This document shows, in pieces, positions 27,034-34,988 of a DNA stretch of 64,000 nucleotides (positions are counted from its first letter, which is position 1; every line of letters begins with the position of its first letter). Origin of the DNA: a virus; the IMG/VR virus record IMGVR_UViG_3300021168_000029, positions 1 through 64,000 of that record; one strand, written 5' to 3'. Below the pieces are notes generated by a model. That model was not told the DNA's origin. It ran no database searches and saw only the letters and a list, made by a program, of their open reading frames with translations. The position numbers and the translations under genes are program-made.

Positions 27034-27120
27034 GATGGTCGGCGAAGCCGGAGTGTCGTACTGGTTTGCTAAACCAGCGGGTGAAAGCCCGAGTGAGTTC
27101 GAATCTCACATCATCCGCCA
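27034..27120 (+). tRNA. tRNA-Ser (GCT)
   Basis: Anticodon stem CTGGT/ACCAG, loop TTGCTAA, long variable arm CGGGTGAAAGCCCG, acceptor GGATGGT/ATCATCC, CCA encoded. Confidence 0.88.
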
Positions 27121-27127
27121 AGTTTAT

Positions 27128-27216
27128 GGATGGTACCGCGCAACGGTGTGCAATCCGGTTTGAACCCGGAGGCTCGTAGAGATACGGGGGCGTTCGATTC
27201 GTCTACCAGTCCGCCA
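27128..27216 (+). tRNA. tRNA-Ser (TGA)
   Basis: Anticodon stem CCGG/CCGG, loop TTTGAAC, long variable arm, CCA encoded. The acceptor has two mismatches. Confidence 0.82.
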
Positions 27217-27221
27217 TTTAC

Positions 27222-27306
27222 GGAAGACAGTGCGAATGGCTCGCAACGGGTTTCGAACACCCGACCGTCTGAAAGGACGACAGTTCGATTCTGTTCTCTT
27301 CCTCCA
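27222..27306 (+). tRNA. tRNA-Ser (CGA)
   Basis: Anticodon stem CGGGT/ACCCG, loop TTCGAAC, variable arm CCGTCTGAAAGGACG, T-arm ACAG/CTGT, CCA encoded. Confidence 0.86.
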
Positions 27307-27307
27307 T

Positions 27308-27381
27308 CCCCTGTGAGTGTGAGGGTAGCACCCCAGTTTGAAACACTGGTAGGCGTGGTTCGACTCCACGACTTGGGACCA
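27308..27381 (+). tRNA. tRNA-Phe (GAA)
   Basis: Anticodon stem CCAGT/ACTGG, loop TTGAAAC, T-arm CGTGG/CCACG, CCA encoded. The acceptor CCCCTGT/ACTTGGG has C-T and T-T mismatches at 4:69 and 5:68. Confidence 0.84.
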
Positions 27382-27390
27382 ATTTTCTGT

Positions 27391-27470
27391 GCCTCGGTAG
27401 CTCAGAGCGATAAGAGCATTCGGCATTTAACCGAAAGGTCATACGCGTTGCGTCGTGTTCGAGGCTTCCA
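27391..27470 (+). tRNA. Atypical tRNA-like element (loop CATTTAA)
   Basis: Acceptor GCCTCGG/TCGAGGC and anticodon stem TTCGG/CCGAA are sound, but position 33 is A rather than U, the T-arm ACGCG/CGTGT has a 6-base loop lacking TTCGA, and an extra T precedes CCA. Read as a tRNA it would have anticodon TTT (Lys). Possibly degenerate or specialised. Confidence 0.5.
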
Positions 27471-27478
27471 TTTTCTGT

Positions 27479-27554
27479 TGGGCGATAGTTTAACTGGTAG
27501 AACGGGTGACTTTGAATCACTCAGGTGAAGGTTCGAATCCTTCTTACCCAACCA
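27479..27554 (+). tRNA. tRNA-Gln (TTG)
   Basis: Acceptor TGGGCGA/TTACCCA, anticodon loop CTTTGAA, T-arm GAAGG/CCTTC, CCA encoded. Confidence 0.87.
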
Positions 27555-27559
27555 ATCTT

Positions 27560-27641
27560 GTCGTCGGTCTGGTACTTGGAGAAAGCAAACGCGTAGCGAC
27601 CCTCCAAGGAAAAGGGACCCCATCGCCCCAGTGGGGACGAC
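27560..27641 (+). ncRNA. Stem-bounded structured RNA, ~82 nt
   Basis: GTCGTC at the start pairs with GACGAC at the end; inside, CTTGGAG pairs with CTCCAAG, and a CCCC/GGGG hairpin follows. It lies between the two Gln tRNAs, is tRNA-sized and has no T-arm. Confidence 0.5.
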
Positions 27642-27653
27642 ATTTATTTCTGT

Positions 27654-27728
27654 TGCGATGTCATTCAATTGGCAGGATGGCGCTCTCTGAAAGCGTTCAT
27701 GGTGGTTCGAGTCCACCCGCCGCAACCA
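27654..27728 (+). tRNA. tRNA-Gln (CTG)
   Basis: Anticodon loop CTCTGAA, acceptor TGCGATG/CGCCGCA, T-arm GGTGG/CCACC, CCA encoded. Last tRNA of the array. Confidence 0.86.
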
Positions 27729-27743
27729 ATATTCATTGTAACG

Positions 27744-27774
27744 AAACCCCCTCATTCAGGGGGTTTTGTATTTT
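27744..27774 (+). terminator. Terminator of the tRNA array
   Basis: AAACCCCCTCATTCAGGGGGTTT hairpin followed by TGTATTTT. Intrinsic terminator between the array and the virion genes. Confidence 0.85.
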
Positions 27775-27785
27775 ACGGAGACAAC

Positions 27786-28223
27786 ATGGCAGCAGCAACT
27801 ACAACGGCAGGCGGAGTTCCGAATAATGTGCTCGGCACATTTCTTGGTGCTTCATTGATAACCGCGTTCCCTCAAGTTACACCGAACGGCATCGCGAGTC
27901 AGAACCTCGACATGCTGCAAATCACAGTACCCGGAACGGAACCGGGCTCACCGAATTCTCCCTCGCCAATCGTGGCTTTGAACGTTGACTCCAACGGCGT
28001 AGTTCACAACCCCGCAGTTAATCCCACCAACGGTACTCGTCTAGGCGTTTTCCACGCCGGGGACAGAACCTCTTCCTCTTCGACTGCTCAGCTGTTCGCA
28101 AGTGCTTGGCGCTGGAACTCCTCAGTAGGCCAAGGCGCTCAAGCGGACATCTTCCAAATCGTCAACCTCGGCGGCAACATCTCCTACTGGCTTGATTATC
28201 TAGGCGTCTCGCACGGCAGCTAA
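27786..28223 (+). CDS. Putative virion protein, 145 aa
   Basis: Starts MAAATTTAGGVPNNV behind GGAG; an upstream extension passes through tRNA-Gln and the terminator and is rejected. Gly/Ser/Asn-rich and beta-predicted, with no Cys. The composition matches the capsid-decoration-like proteins that follow. The function is inferred from composition and position. Confidence 0.65.
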   Translation: MAAATTTAGGVPNNVLGTFLGASLITAFPQVTPNGIASQNLDMLQITVPGTEPGSPNSPSPIVALNVDSNGVVHNPAVNPTNGTRLGVFHAGDRTSSSSTAQLFASAWRWNSSVGQGAQADIFQIVNLGGNISYWLDYLGVSHGS

Positions 28224-28242
28224 TAACTGCGGGAGGCTCCCA

Positions 28243-28338
28243 ATGTGGAGTCGTCTTTGTGCAGTTTGTAAACTACTCTTGAGAAAGAAATCAGGAGAGG
28301 TCAAGGTTTGTCCAGCATGTGGCTGGGTGTGGAGATAA
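28243..28338 (+). CDS. Zinc-ribbon microprotein, 31 aa
   Basis: MWSRLCAVCKLLLRKK... with CAVC (6-9) and CPAC (23-26): nearly a bare zinc knuckle. Good ribosome binding site (GGGAGGCTCCCA). It lies between two virion-type genes. Confidence 0.65.
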   Translation: MWSRLCAVCKLLLRKKSGEVKVCPACGWVWR

Positions 28339-28341
28339 GAA

Positions 28342-28638
28342 ATGGCGGGTTCAACAATCAGCGGTAACGTCGGTGGCGCAGCAGCATTAGGTGCGCAGGT
28401 TCAGTGCTTGAACATTCTGACGAAGCAGGTTAGCTTTGGCGGCGGCGACGCGTCAGGAAATTATTCGATTGCGGGTCTCGCGGCAGGCACCTACATCATC
28501 AGCGCGTTTTTGAATGCCCAAGTTTATTACCACCCGGTTCAAGTAGTAGTCGATGGGTCGGCAACTTTCGCGGGCATTAATTTGAATCCCACGGCGTTGA
28601 ACGCAAACAACGCGCCCGTTCAAGCAGGTAACTTCTAA
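28342..28638 (+). CDS. Ig-like beta-sandwich (CarboxypepD_reg-type) protein
   Basis: A 98-residue protein. SGNVGGAAALGAQVQCLN, DASGNYSIAGLAAGTYIISA and VVVDGSATFAGINL follow the carboxypeptidase regulatory-like domain pattern. Such domains decorate phage heads or tails and can bind surfaces. It is probably a virion decoration protein. Confidence 0.7.
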   Translation: MAGSTISGNVGGAAALGAQVQCLNILTKQVSFGGGDASGNYSIAGLAAGTYIISAFLNAQVYYHPVQVVVDGSATFAGINLNPTALNANNAPVQAGNF

Positions 28639-28742
28639 AAATTTTCTAGCAATCCGCTCAGTACGGTCTAAGGGCGGCATTTCTGAAACAGCGTCTCCGA
28701 GGCGGTTTCCCGTTTCGGTGGCGTACAAATAAGGAAAACACA

Positions 28743-29348
28743 ATGAGTAATGTATTGGATTTTCAGGTATCCGGAGCGTTCCCATCGAAAGTCGGGGGCC
28801 TTGGAACCACAGTTAAGTATTTCCCTCGTCCGATTGGTCCGTCCATCGGCGTGGCACCTTCGACTCCGTCTTCGACCAGCCCGGTAGGCGCATTGCTTCT
28901 TCCGGCGCAGAACGTGTTCCAAGGTCAGCAGTTCAACGTGATGGCGAGCGGCTTCTTCGGCTCGGACACGGGCGACCCATCGGGTACCGTAACTGTTCAG
29001 TTGTACGCGGTGACTGGCTCGGTAGCATCTCCGACCTACACCTCGATTGCAACCACGGGCGCAATTACCCCGTTCTTCGCACAAGAGCCGTGGGGCTTGA
29101 ACGTAGAACTCGTTGGCGCATCGAACAACGGCGCGAACGGCCTTTTGATTGGTAGCTACGAAGCATTCATTCGTGGCTCGGTAACTGCCCCGACCACTGT
29201 TACAAACATCGTAACTGGTTTGGACTTCAACGCGGGTAACCCGTTGTTGGCACAAGGCGCAGTGCTTGGCTTCGTTGTTGGCGTAACGTTCGGAACCACG
29301 GACGCAACCAACAAGGCATCCTTGACCCAGTTCACCATCGAGTCGTAA
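28743..29348 (+). CDS. Putative structural (decoration) protein, 201 aa
   Basis: Ser/Thr/Gly-rich, beta-predicted, Cys-free. Contains long runs such as FQGQQFNVMASGFFG. It has its own intrinsic terminator directly after the stop, as expected for an abundantly expressed virion component. No family was recognised. Confidence 0.65.
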   Translation: MSNVLDFQVSGAFPSKVGGLGTTVKYFPRPIGPSIGVAPSTPSSTSPVGALLLPAQNVFQGQQFNVMASGFFGSDTGDPSGTVTVQLYAVTGSVASPTYTSIATTGAITPFFAQEPWGLNVELVGASNNGANGLLIGSYEAFIRGSVTAPTTVTNIVTGLDFNAGNPLLAQGAVLGFVVGVTFGTTDATNKASLTQFTIES

Positions 29349-29354
29349 TCCTCT

Positions 29355-29382
29355 GGGGCGGCGCAAGTCGCCCCTTCTTTTT
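29355..29382 (+). terminator. Intrinsic terminator
   Basis: GGGGCGGC-GCAA-GTCGCCCC hairpin followed by TTCTTTTT. Confidence 0.85.
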
Positions 29383-29386
29383 CCCT

Positions 29387-29464
29387 GTTGGCTGGGGCGC
29401 TTCCAAGAAGCGACCACCACGGGTATCGGGTGAAATCCCCGGCAGGTCGAGTCATAGCCCCGAC
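29387..29464 (+). ncRNA. Possible structured leader RNA
   Basis: Between the terminator and the next gene. CTGGGGC pairs with GCCCCG, enclosing a GCTTCCAAGAAGC hairpin and a GGG...CCC arm. It ends with CGACAAATTTTT, like the tRNA-array linkers. Possibly a leader element; no known riboswitch matched convincingly. Confidence 0.4.
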
Positions 29465-29482
29465 AAATTTTTAAAGGACCCC

Positions 29483-29779
29483 ATGTTCGACCCATCCAGC
29501 ATAACATTGGGGCAAATTTCATCATCCGTTAGAGACTTTGCAATCGTAGGCTCCCTTATCGCGGCGTCGTGGAAAGCGCGCGGGGTTTATGAAGCAATCA
29601 CTCACTTTTTTAATCGCACGGTGAAACACATGGACGTGATGGAAGCCGGAATGCAAACGCTTCTCACGAACCACCTTGCCCACATCGAAGAAGCAGTACA
29701 AAAGATGACCAATAACCAAGCGCGCGTGCTAAGCGGCGATGAGGTTATTCACGTCGTCGACGAAGTAAAAGAGGCTTAA
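29483..29779 (+). CDS. Small protein with hydrophobic N-terminal half, 98 aa
   Basis: A moderately hydrophobic segment (about 18-38) is followed by a Gln/Glu-rich helical tail that is predicted coiled coil. It may be a minor virion or membrane-associated protein. Starts after AAAGGACCCC. Confidence 0.6.
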   Translation: MFDPSSITLGQISSSVRDFAIVGSLIAASWKARGVYEAITHFFNRTVKHMDVMEAGMQTLLTNHLAHIEEAVQKMTNNQARVLSGDEVIHVVDEVKEA

Positions 29780-29955
29780 TGCCGTTCGAGTCCAAGGCCC
29801 AACAGGGCTATCTACACGCGCACCCGGAAATTCTAGGCAAGAAAGGGCTGCACGAGTGGGATGAGGCGACGAAAGGCAAGTTTGATACGCTCCCGGAGCA
29901 CGTACACAAGAAGACCCCGTACGCGGTTGCTCGGGAAGCAAGGAAACAGGAGTAA
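29779..29955 (+). CDS. Small conserved phage protein (MPFESKAQ family), 58 aa
   Basis: MPFESKAQQGYLHAHPEILG... matches the common small phage protein type beginning MPF(K/E)S(E/K)AQRRYL. The start overlaps the preceding stop (TAATG). The function of that type is unknown to me. Confidence 0.7.
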   Translation: MPFESKAQQGYLHAHPEILGKKGLHEWDEATKGKFDTLPEHVHKKTPYAVAREARKQE

Positions 29956-29958
29956 GTC

Positions 29959-30261
29959 ATGAGTGAGCAAGCAACGATGGGAACGACCGGGCCAGAAGCA
30001 CTAGGTCCGGAAGCAACGCTCCGCAACGGCTCGAAGCCGAGCGGCAACGGCGGTTTGAAGGCCCCGGGTAATTCGCAGGCTGCGACCGAGAAGACAACCT
30101 CGGACGGTGGTTCGAATTTGGAGAGCCTACGTCAGGGCTCAAAGCCGAAGCCGGAAGCCGTGAAGGAAGTCGTGTACGACCAGTCTTGCCTTGCAAAGGC
30201 TCGCGCGCTTTATGCCGAGACCACGCACGGACAGAACCCAATTAACAACGACAAAGAATAA
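29959..30261 (+). CDS. Low-complexity hydrophilic protein, 100 aa
   Basis: Gly/Ser/Lys-rich (GNGGLKAPGNSQAATEKTT), probably disordered, with a short ordered C-terminus. No family. Confidence 0.6.
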   Translation: MSEQATMGTTGPEALGPEATLRNGSKPSGNGGLKAPGNSQAATEKTTSDGGSNLESLRQGSKPKPEAVKEVVYDQSCLAKARALYAETTHGQNPINNDKE

Positions 30262-30281
30262 CGCAGTTTAAGGGAGCTGGC

Positions 30282-31115
30282 GTGGCTAAGTTAATACAGA
30301 TTGAACCAGCTTCTGGCGTGCAGCGATGGGCGCTCGCATTTGTCGGTGGCAAAGATACAGGTGACGTACCGAAGTCATGCTTCAACTGTCCGTTTCTTTA
30401 CATCAACCAGAAGCGATGCCAGATTCACGGGCCGGACATTGTTATTGACCGAGCCATGAAGGGCAAACAGGTTTACACGCCAGTTTGCTGCTATCAGAGA
30501 GGCGGCACGCCTCTCGCGGTAGGAGACGACAAGGTCGTTTACAACGTCAACACGCTTGGCGATAAGGCAGCCGACCAAACAGGTTTGGAATGGGCGAAGT
30601 CCCCGACCGGAACGAACTGCGGCGGATTCAAGCAGGGCGCAAGTTGCGAACACTTTGTTCCTACAGAAGGTCACGACGGACTTTGCAATCTGATGTCTAA
30701 AGAGCAGGACGAAACTTCCGACGCAATGTCCGAACACAAAGGCCAGAGCGTTGATTGGGACGACTGTTGCGACGGGCACGAGGGCGAGAATATATCTTGG
30801 CGAGAAGCGCAGAAGTTACTGAAGTTAAGAGGGTTTATGAAGAAGCACCACAAGTTTAGCCACTCGATTACCGAGCACCACGACGACGGCTCACACACTG
30901 TTCACCACATTCACGAGAAGCACGGCTTTCAAGGTCCTGCGAAGCGCGAAGGTGACGTGAAGGGTACGGCGGGCGACCACGACGCTATGATGGACCACAT
31001 GATGGACCACACGTCTCAGCCGAACCCGGGCGAAGCGAACGACGCGGCCAACCAGCCGATGCCGGGAGCAGGCGCGCCGCCTCCGGGCGCAGCTGGCGCA
31101 CCGCCAGCAGTTTAA
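30282..31115 (+). CDS. Cys-rich plus His-rich metal-binding protein, 277 aa
   Basis: GTG start behind AGGGAGC. The N-terminal part has many cysteines (CFNC, CQIH, CCYQ, CGG, CEHF, CN, CC), about ten in 170 residues. The C-terminal part contains HHDDGSHTVHHIHEKHG and MMDHMMDHT, then a Pro/Ala/Gly tail. It looks like a metal-binding or iron-sulfur type protein, otherwise unknown. Confidence 0.65.
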   Translation: MAKLIQIEPASGVQRWALAFVGGKDTGDVPKSCFNCPFLYINQKRCQIHGPDIVIDRAMKGKQVYTPVCCYQRGGTPLAVGDDKVVYNVNTLGDKAADQTGLEWAKSPTGTNCGGFKQGASCEHFVPTEGHDGLCNLMSKEQDETSDAMSEHKGQSVDWDDCCDGHEGENISWREAQKLLKLRGFMKKHHKFSHSITEHHDDGSHTVHHIHEKHGFQGPAKREGDVKGTAGDHDAMMDHMMDHTSQPNPGEANDAANQPMPGAGAPPPGAAGAPPAV

Positions 31116-31321
31116 TGGGCGCGACGCCAAATCTTCCTACGGTGATAGCGGGCCGTGCTGCACTGGAGATAAACGCCAAAGCAGCCGGATTAGACCACGC
31201 TCCCGCGAATGAGCCCAAGGGCAGCCAGACCCGCATGTCGGGGAATGAAGTAGAGCACTGGGCCAATAAAACGGCGGGCGGTTATCACGTCGTGCGCTCA
31301 GCGCGCAAGGAAACAGAATAA
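31115..31321 (+). CDS. Unknown small protein, 68 aa
   Basis: The start overlaps the upstream stop (TAATG). Ala/Asn-rich, no motif. Confidence 0.6.
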   Translation: MGATPNLPTVIAGRAALEINAKAAGLDHAPANEPKGSQTRMSGNEVEHWANKTAGGYHVVRSARKETE

Positions 31322-31512
31322 TGGCAAAGCACAACGTTTCACTTTATCGCGCGATGCATCATCTGCGCAAGGGCGGTCTTCACCGCGCGCTCGGGATTTC
31401 GGAAGACAAACCGATTCCTGCGGAGCGTCTGGAAGAGGCTCGCAACTCGAAAAATTCGCACGTGGCTAAGATGGCCAACTTCGCTCACACAATGGGCGGC
31501 TTCGGTAAGTAA
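31321..31512 (+). CDS. Small conserved phage protein, 63 aa
   Basis: HHLRKGGLHRALGISEDKPIP and NSKNSHVAKMANFAHTM are a pattern seen in many phage proteins next to the terminase or portal. The function is unknown. Coupled to its upstream neighbour (TAATG). Confidence 0.7.
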   Translation: MAKHNVSLYRAMHHLRKGGLHRALGISEDKPIPAERLEEARNSKNSHVAKMANFAHTMGGFGK

Positions 31513-31794
31513 ATGAAGATTCCGGATGTTGCAGTAAAGGCGTTTCAAACGGTAACCAGCGGCAACGTCGCGGTCGCCTTCTTTCGTATGTGGATGGGAC
31601 GCTGCACCTTCTTTGCAACCGCGTTTTCAGTAGTTGGTTGCTATGGGTGGTTGCACGGTCGTGACCTCACCTCGTTCGCGGTTTTCGCGGGTGCGATTCA
31701 AGCGCTGCTTCTCGCGCACAGCGCCAAGGAAGATTACAACCAGCGCCAAGGTCAGCAGCAGACGCAGACGGTTGACATCAATATTCAGAAGTAA
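31513..31794 (+). CDS. Small membrane protein, possible holin, 93 aa
   Basis: Two hydrophobic segments (about 31-47 and 54-71) separated by a short turn (HGRDLTS), then a charged, glutamine-rich tail. The topology and size match class II holins, but no endolysin is adjacent, so the assignment is tentative. Confidence 0.55.
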   Translation: MKIPDVAVKAFQTVTSGNVAVAFFRMWMGRCTFFATAFSVVGCYGWLHGRDLTSFAVFAGAIQALLLAHSAKEDYNQRQGQQQTQTVDINIQK

Positions 31795-31864
31795 GCCGAG
31801 CAGAGGACCTACGGGGCGGCTGTAGACGGTTGTGCTCTGTCAAGAGCCGTCTGGGAGAAAACCC

Positions 31865-32326
31865 ATGAAACTTGTTCGTACAGTAATTCTCGTGGCAGCG
31901 CTCGCTTTGGCAGGCACGCTCGGTTTGGCACAAGATAAGGCGGTAGGTTATGACGTAGGTGGGTGCGCGCCGGGGTCATTTCTAGGCGCACACATTGAAG
32001 TCAGCGCCGACAACATCACAATAATTTCAGTCTCTCCGGGACCAGATGAAGTGGATAAGCTGGACAAGCCCGTTGTTTACAAGTTCGAAAAGAAAGACGA
32101 CAAGGGTAAACACTACATAAACGGAGATGTAGACTTCCTTATTACAAAAACCGACGATGAGAAAATCATCGGACAGATGGTTGATAAGGATGGAGTTTTT
32201 GCGGTCGTATTTGGGTTTCCGGCAGACGGCAGTAAGCTGGCCGAGAACGCCAAGAAAGAGTTCGGCATCTGCAAGGATTTGCTCGCAGACCCAAAGCCCG
32301 CCGCAGACGGTGTTTCGAAGACTTAA
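31865..32326 (+). CDS. Secreted protein with signal peptide, 153 aa
   Basis: MKLVRTVILVAALALAGTLG is a clear Sec signal with likely cleavage after GLAQ. The mature part is acidic, beta-rich and contains two Cys (VGGCAPGS, FGIC) that may form a disulfide. Start behind GGGAGAAAACCC. A periplasmic or secreted phage protein, perhaps for host modification or superinfection. Confidence 0.65.
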   Translation: MKLVRTVILVAALALAGTLGLAQDKAVGYDVGGCAPGSFLGAHIEVSADNITIISVSPGPDEVDKLDKPVVYKFEKKDDKGKHYINGDVDFLITKTDDEKIIGQMVDKDGVFAVVFGFPADGSKLAENAKKEFGICKDLLADPKPAADGVSKT

Positions 32327-32338
32327 TCGAGAGGGAAT

Positions 32339-32596
32339 ATGGCAGACGGAATTTCACAAGCAAACGCAGCGCTCGCGAGCGCACACAAGGCTCTCGACAA
32401 CGCCAATAACTCAAGCGTCGGCACGAAGTCAGGTCACTCCGGTTTAAGCAAGTCAACGCCGCCATCGGATTACTCCCACGCACGCGCGGCACGCCCGGGC
32501 GGAGAAAGCTTCATGGGAGTCAAGGCCGACCAAGGCCCGGAATTGAAGGCAGCAAACGAATCGCACGACAATGCAGTGAAGGCACTTAATCAGTAA
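32339..32596 (+). CDS. Unknown small protein, 85 aa
   Basis: Ala/Ser/Asn/Lys-rich, helical at both ends, possibly disordered in the middle (SGLSKSTPPSDYSHA). Lies just upstream of the terminase. Confidence 0.6.
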   Translation: MADGISQANAALASAHKALDNANNSSVGTKSGHSGLSKSTPPSDYSHARAARPGGESFMGVKADQGPELKAANESHDNAVKALNQ

Positions 32597-32610
32597 TCCA
32601 ATGAGGACTC

Positions 32611-34923
32611 ATGGCAACATCAGAACAAGCGAAAGAGGCAGCCCGTCGTAGACAGGCGAACAAGCGCGCCCGCGATAAGGGAATGCCGGAGCCGTATCCG
32701 GTAACTGATGTTGTTGCAGAGGAAGAAGAGAAGGGTCTTCGGCTTAAAGAGCACGCGGAGAACCTCGCTTGGGCACACGAGCTAGATGCGGGCGAAACCT
32801 TTTATAAGAGCGAGTGCCGCAGCGCAGTCTCATTGCTTGCTATTTATGAGGGTGCCGCGCCTACCATCGTGGGCGAAGAAGACCCAGATATTATCGATGC
32901 TAAGACGGGGAAGAAGAAGAATAACTTCCCAATACCAGCTGCTCAAAAAATCGTGATTCGTGCTATTAGAATCGGCGGCGAGAATATTGAGCCGGACAAC
33001 ACCGAGCACAGAAAGACTTACGAGGTTGACCGGGTAGTCTCGTTTCGTGATTGGCTGGACCTGCGCGACAAAGCGCGCAAAGATTTGTTCTGGCTTGGCC
33101 GTTTACTAGGTATGGGCTTGTTTCATTGCACACATCAGATAATTTGTGACGCGTTCGTTCAAAAGAACTTTGACGGTTTGTACTTCCCTGATTGCACTAT
33201 CGATGATATCCACGAGATGATTGGGAAGCAGAAACGTTTTGCTACTGATGGCTCAGAGACTCGCACACTAATTTTGCTCGCTCCTCGTTCTGGATATAAA
33301 TCAACAATCGATGGATTGGATGCGGTGCAGTGGATGTTGAACTGCCCGGACATTCGTATCATGATAATGACATCGGTTAAGAGACTGTCTACTCAGTTGA
33401 TGGGCGAAATTAAGCAGTATTTTTATTTGCCTTCTCGTGGAAAACCGTCTGCATTTCAGATGCTCTTCCCTGAGTATATTTTGACGGGCGTCGATGGCCG
33501 CTCGGAACAAGCAATTACGTGCCCCGCTCATATATGCGAAATCAAAGAAGACCACGTCTGGATTACGTCGCTAGACTCGAACTTCGTTGGTCAACGTTGC
33601 GACATCAGAAAACTAGATGACGCCGTCGAAGACAAGAACTCAGCTGATGAAGAACTTCGAGCGAAGCTGAAAGAGAAGATTAAATCAACTAACGCAATCA
33701 TTGAATCGTGGGGATTCACGGATATTATCGGTACTCGGTATTTTACGACAGACTGGTACGGCTGGCGCATGGGCGCTATACCGGAAGACGAAGATGCAGA
33801 CACAGTGGAATCATTCAAGTATCTATGCCTCGCTTGTTGGACCCCGAAACCTGAATTTCGAGTCCTTTATGACCAACTTTTAGAGAAGCCGAAAGGACTT
33901 TTTGAAGTTACCGAGGATATGGTTGATTTGTGGTTTCCTTATAAGCACACTTGGAAAGCGCTTCGTACCAAGATGAAGGAATACAAAGAGCGCGGTTTCA
34001 AAAACCAGTATTTGAACATCGCAACAGACCCGCTCGAAGTTACCGATTTAATAACCCACTTCGATAGAGAGACTTTGCGTCAGAAGACTTACGCGCGCAC
34101 AGCCGCTCCAACAACAGGAGAAGTAATTGTAGTTGTTGATTGGGCCTATACGGATAACAGAGGGTCTGATTATTGTGTACTAGCTGCCATTCTTCGACAC
34201 ACTCGCGAGGACGGAACTGAAGAACTCGTTGTTCTCGATATAGATTTTGATAAGTGGAGAGCGACGGACCTTGCGGACCATTTTGTCCGATTTTTGAGAC
34301 AGCATAAGCCGCGTCGAACGTTTATAGAAGCGTGTAACGGGATTGACCTTCTAATGGCCGTGGTTCATTCGTATGCGATGAAATACAACTGTTTGCAAGT
34401 TTTGAATGGCATCATAAAAGTGCCAACAGGAAATACGGCGAACGAGAAAACAAATCGCATTAAAACGCTGGAAGTCTTAATTGCCGATGACCGCCTTCAC
34501 TTTGTGTCCGGCCCGTGGAACGACGAGTTGTATAAGCAGTTCGAAAGATTCACTGGTGAGACTAAGAAGGGCCGTAAGGACGATATACCGGATGCCATCT
34601 CTCAAGCTTCTCGAACTCTCCCACCGGAGATGTTCATTCGAGCTAGACTGACCCCGGAAGAAGAAGGTCAGAAAGCGGAAGACGAAGAGAAAGCAGAGAG
34701 ACGCCGCATCACGAGAATGCGTCATGACGCAATGTTCTCCGGCACGCCTCACAGTCAGACAAAAGATTTGGCCCCTACGATTCACGCGCCAACGTGGAAA
34801 CAATATCTACGCGGCGAACGGGGTGATGCAACGAAACCACCGGAACCGGAAGAACCGGAACCAACAAAGCCGCTAGACCCTCGAATGATTATATTCGGCA
34901 ATAAAGGGCCTTGGCGCTTATAA
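32611..34923 (+). CDS. terL: Terminase large subunit
   Basis: A 770-residue packaging motor, long for the family. Walker A-like APRSGYKST (224-232) in the ATPase half; the C-terminal RNase H-fold nuclease has VVDWAYTDNRGSDY (about 508-521), then KTNRIKTLEVLIADDRLHF and GRKDDIPDAISQA, the usual last catalytic aspartates. The N-terminal 150 residues and the Pro-rich C-terminus are extensions. Upstream of the portal, as expected. No small subunit was recognised. Confidence 0.9.
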   Translation: MATSEQAKEAARRRQANKRARDKGMPEPYPVTDVVAEEEEKGLRLKEHAENLAWAHELDAGETFYKSECRSAVSLLAIYEGAAPTIVGEEDPDIIDAKTGKKKNNFPIPAAQKIVIRAIRIGGENIEPDNTEHRKTYEVDRVVSFRDWLDLRDKARKDLFWLGRLLGMGLFHCTHQIICDAFVQKNFDGLYFPDCTIDDIHEMIGKQKRFATDGSETRTLILLAPRSGYKSTIDGLDAVQWMLNCPDIRIMIMTSVKRLSTQLMGEIKQYFYLPSRGKPSAFQMLFPEYILTGVDGRSEQAITCPAHICEIKEDHVWITSLDSNFVGQRCDIRKLDDAVEDKNSADEELRAKLKEKIKSTNAIIESWGFTDIIGTRYFTTDWYGWRMGAIPEDEDADTVESFKYLCLACWTPKPEFRVLYDQLLEKPKGLFEVTEDMVDLWFPYKHTWKALRTKMKEYKERGFKNQYLNIATDPLEVTDLITHFDRETLRQKTYARTAAPTTGEVIVVVDWAYTDNRGSDYCVLAAILRHTREDGTEELVVLDIDFDKWRATDLADHFVRFLRQHKPRRTFIEACNGIDLLMAVVHSYAMKYNCLQVLNGIIKVPTGNTANEKTNRIKTLEVLIADDRLHFVSGPWNDELYKQFERFTGETKKGRKDDIPDAISQASRTLPPEMFIRARLTPEEEGQKAEDEEKAERRRITRMRHDAMFSGTPHSQTKDLAPTIHAPTWKQYLRGERGDATKPPEPEEPEPTKPLDPRMIIFGNKGPWRL

Positions 34924-34988
34924 CTAGACAGCCCCGCGCCGGGGCACACGAAGACGCCTTAATCGGCGGCACGTAATGTCAAGGACAG

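Noticed and set aside
29387-29464. FMN riboswitch
   Set aside because: GGTGAAAT is shared with the FMN element, but the multi-arm junction and other conserved bases are not present.
31513-31794. Confident holin assignment
   Set aside because: Two membrane segments fit, but no endolysin or spanin is adjacent, so it is left as a possibility only.
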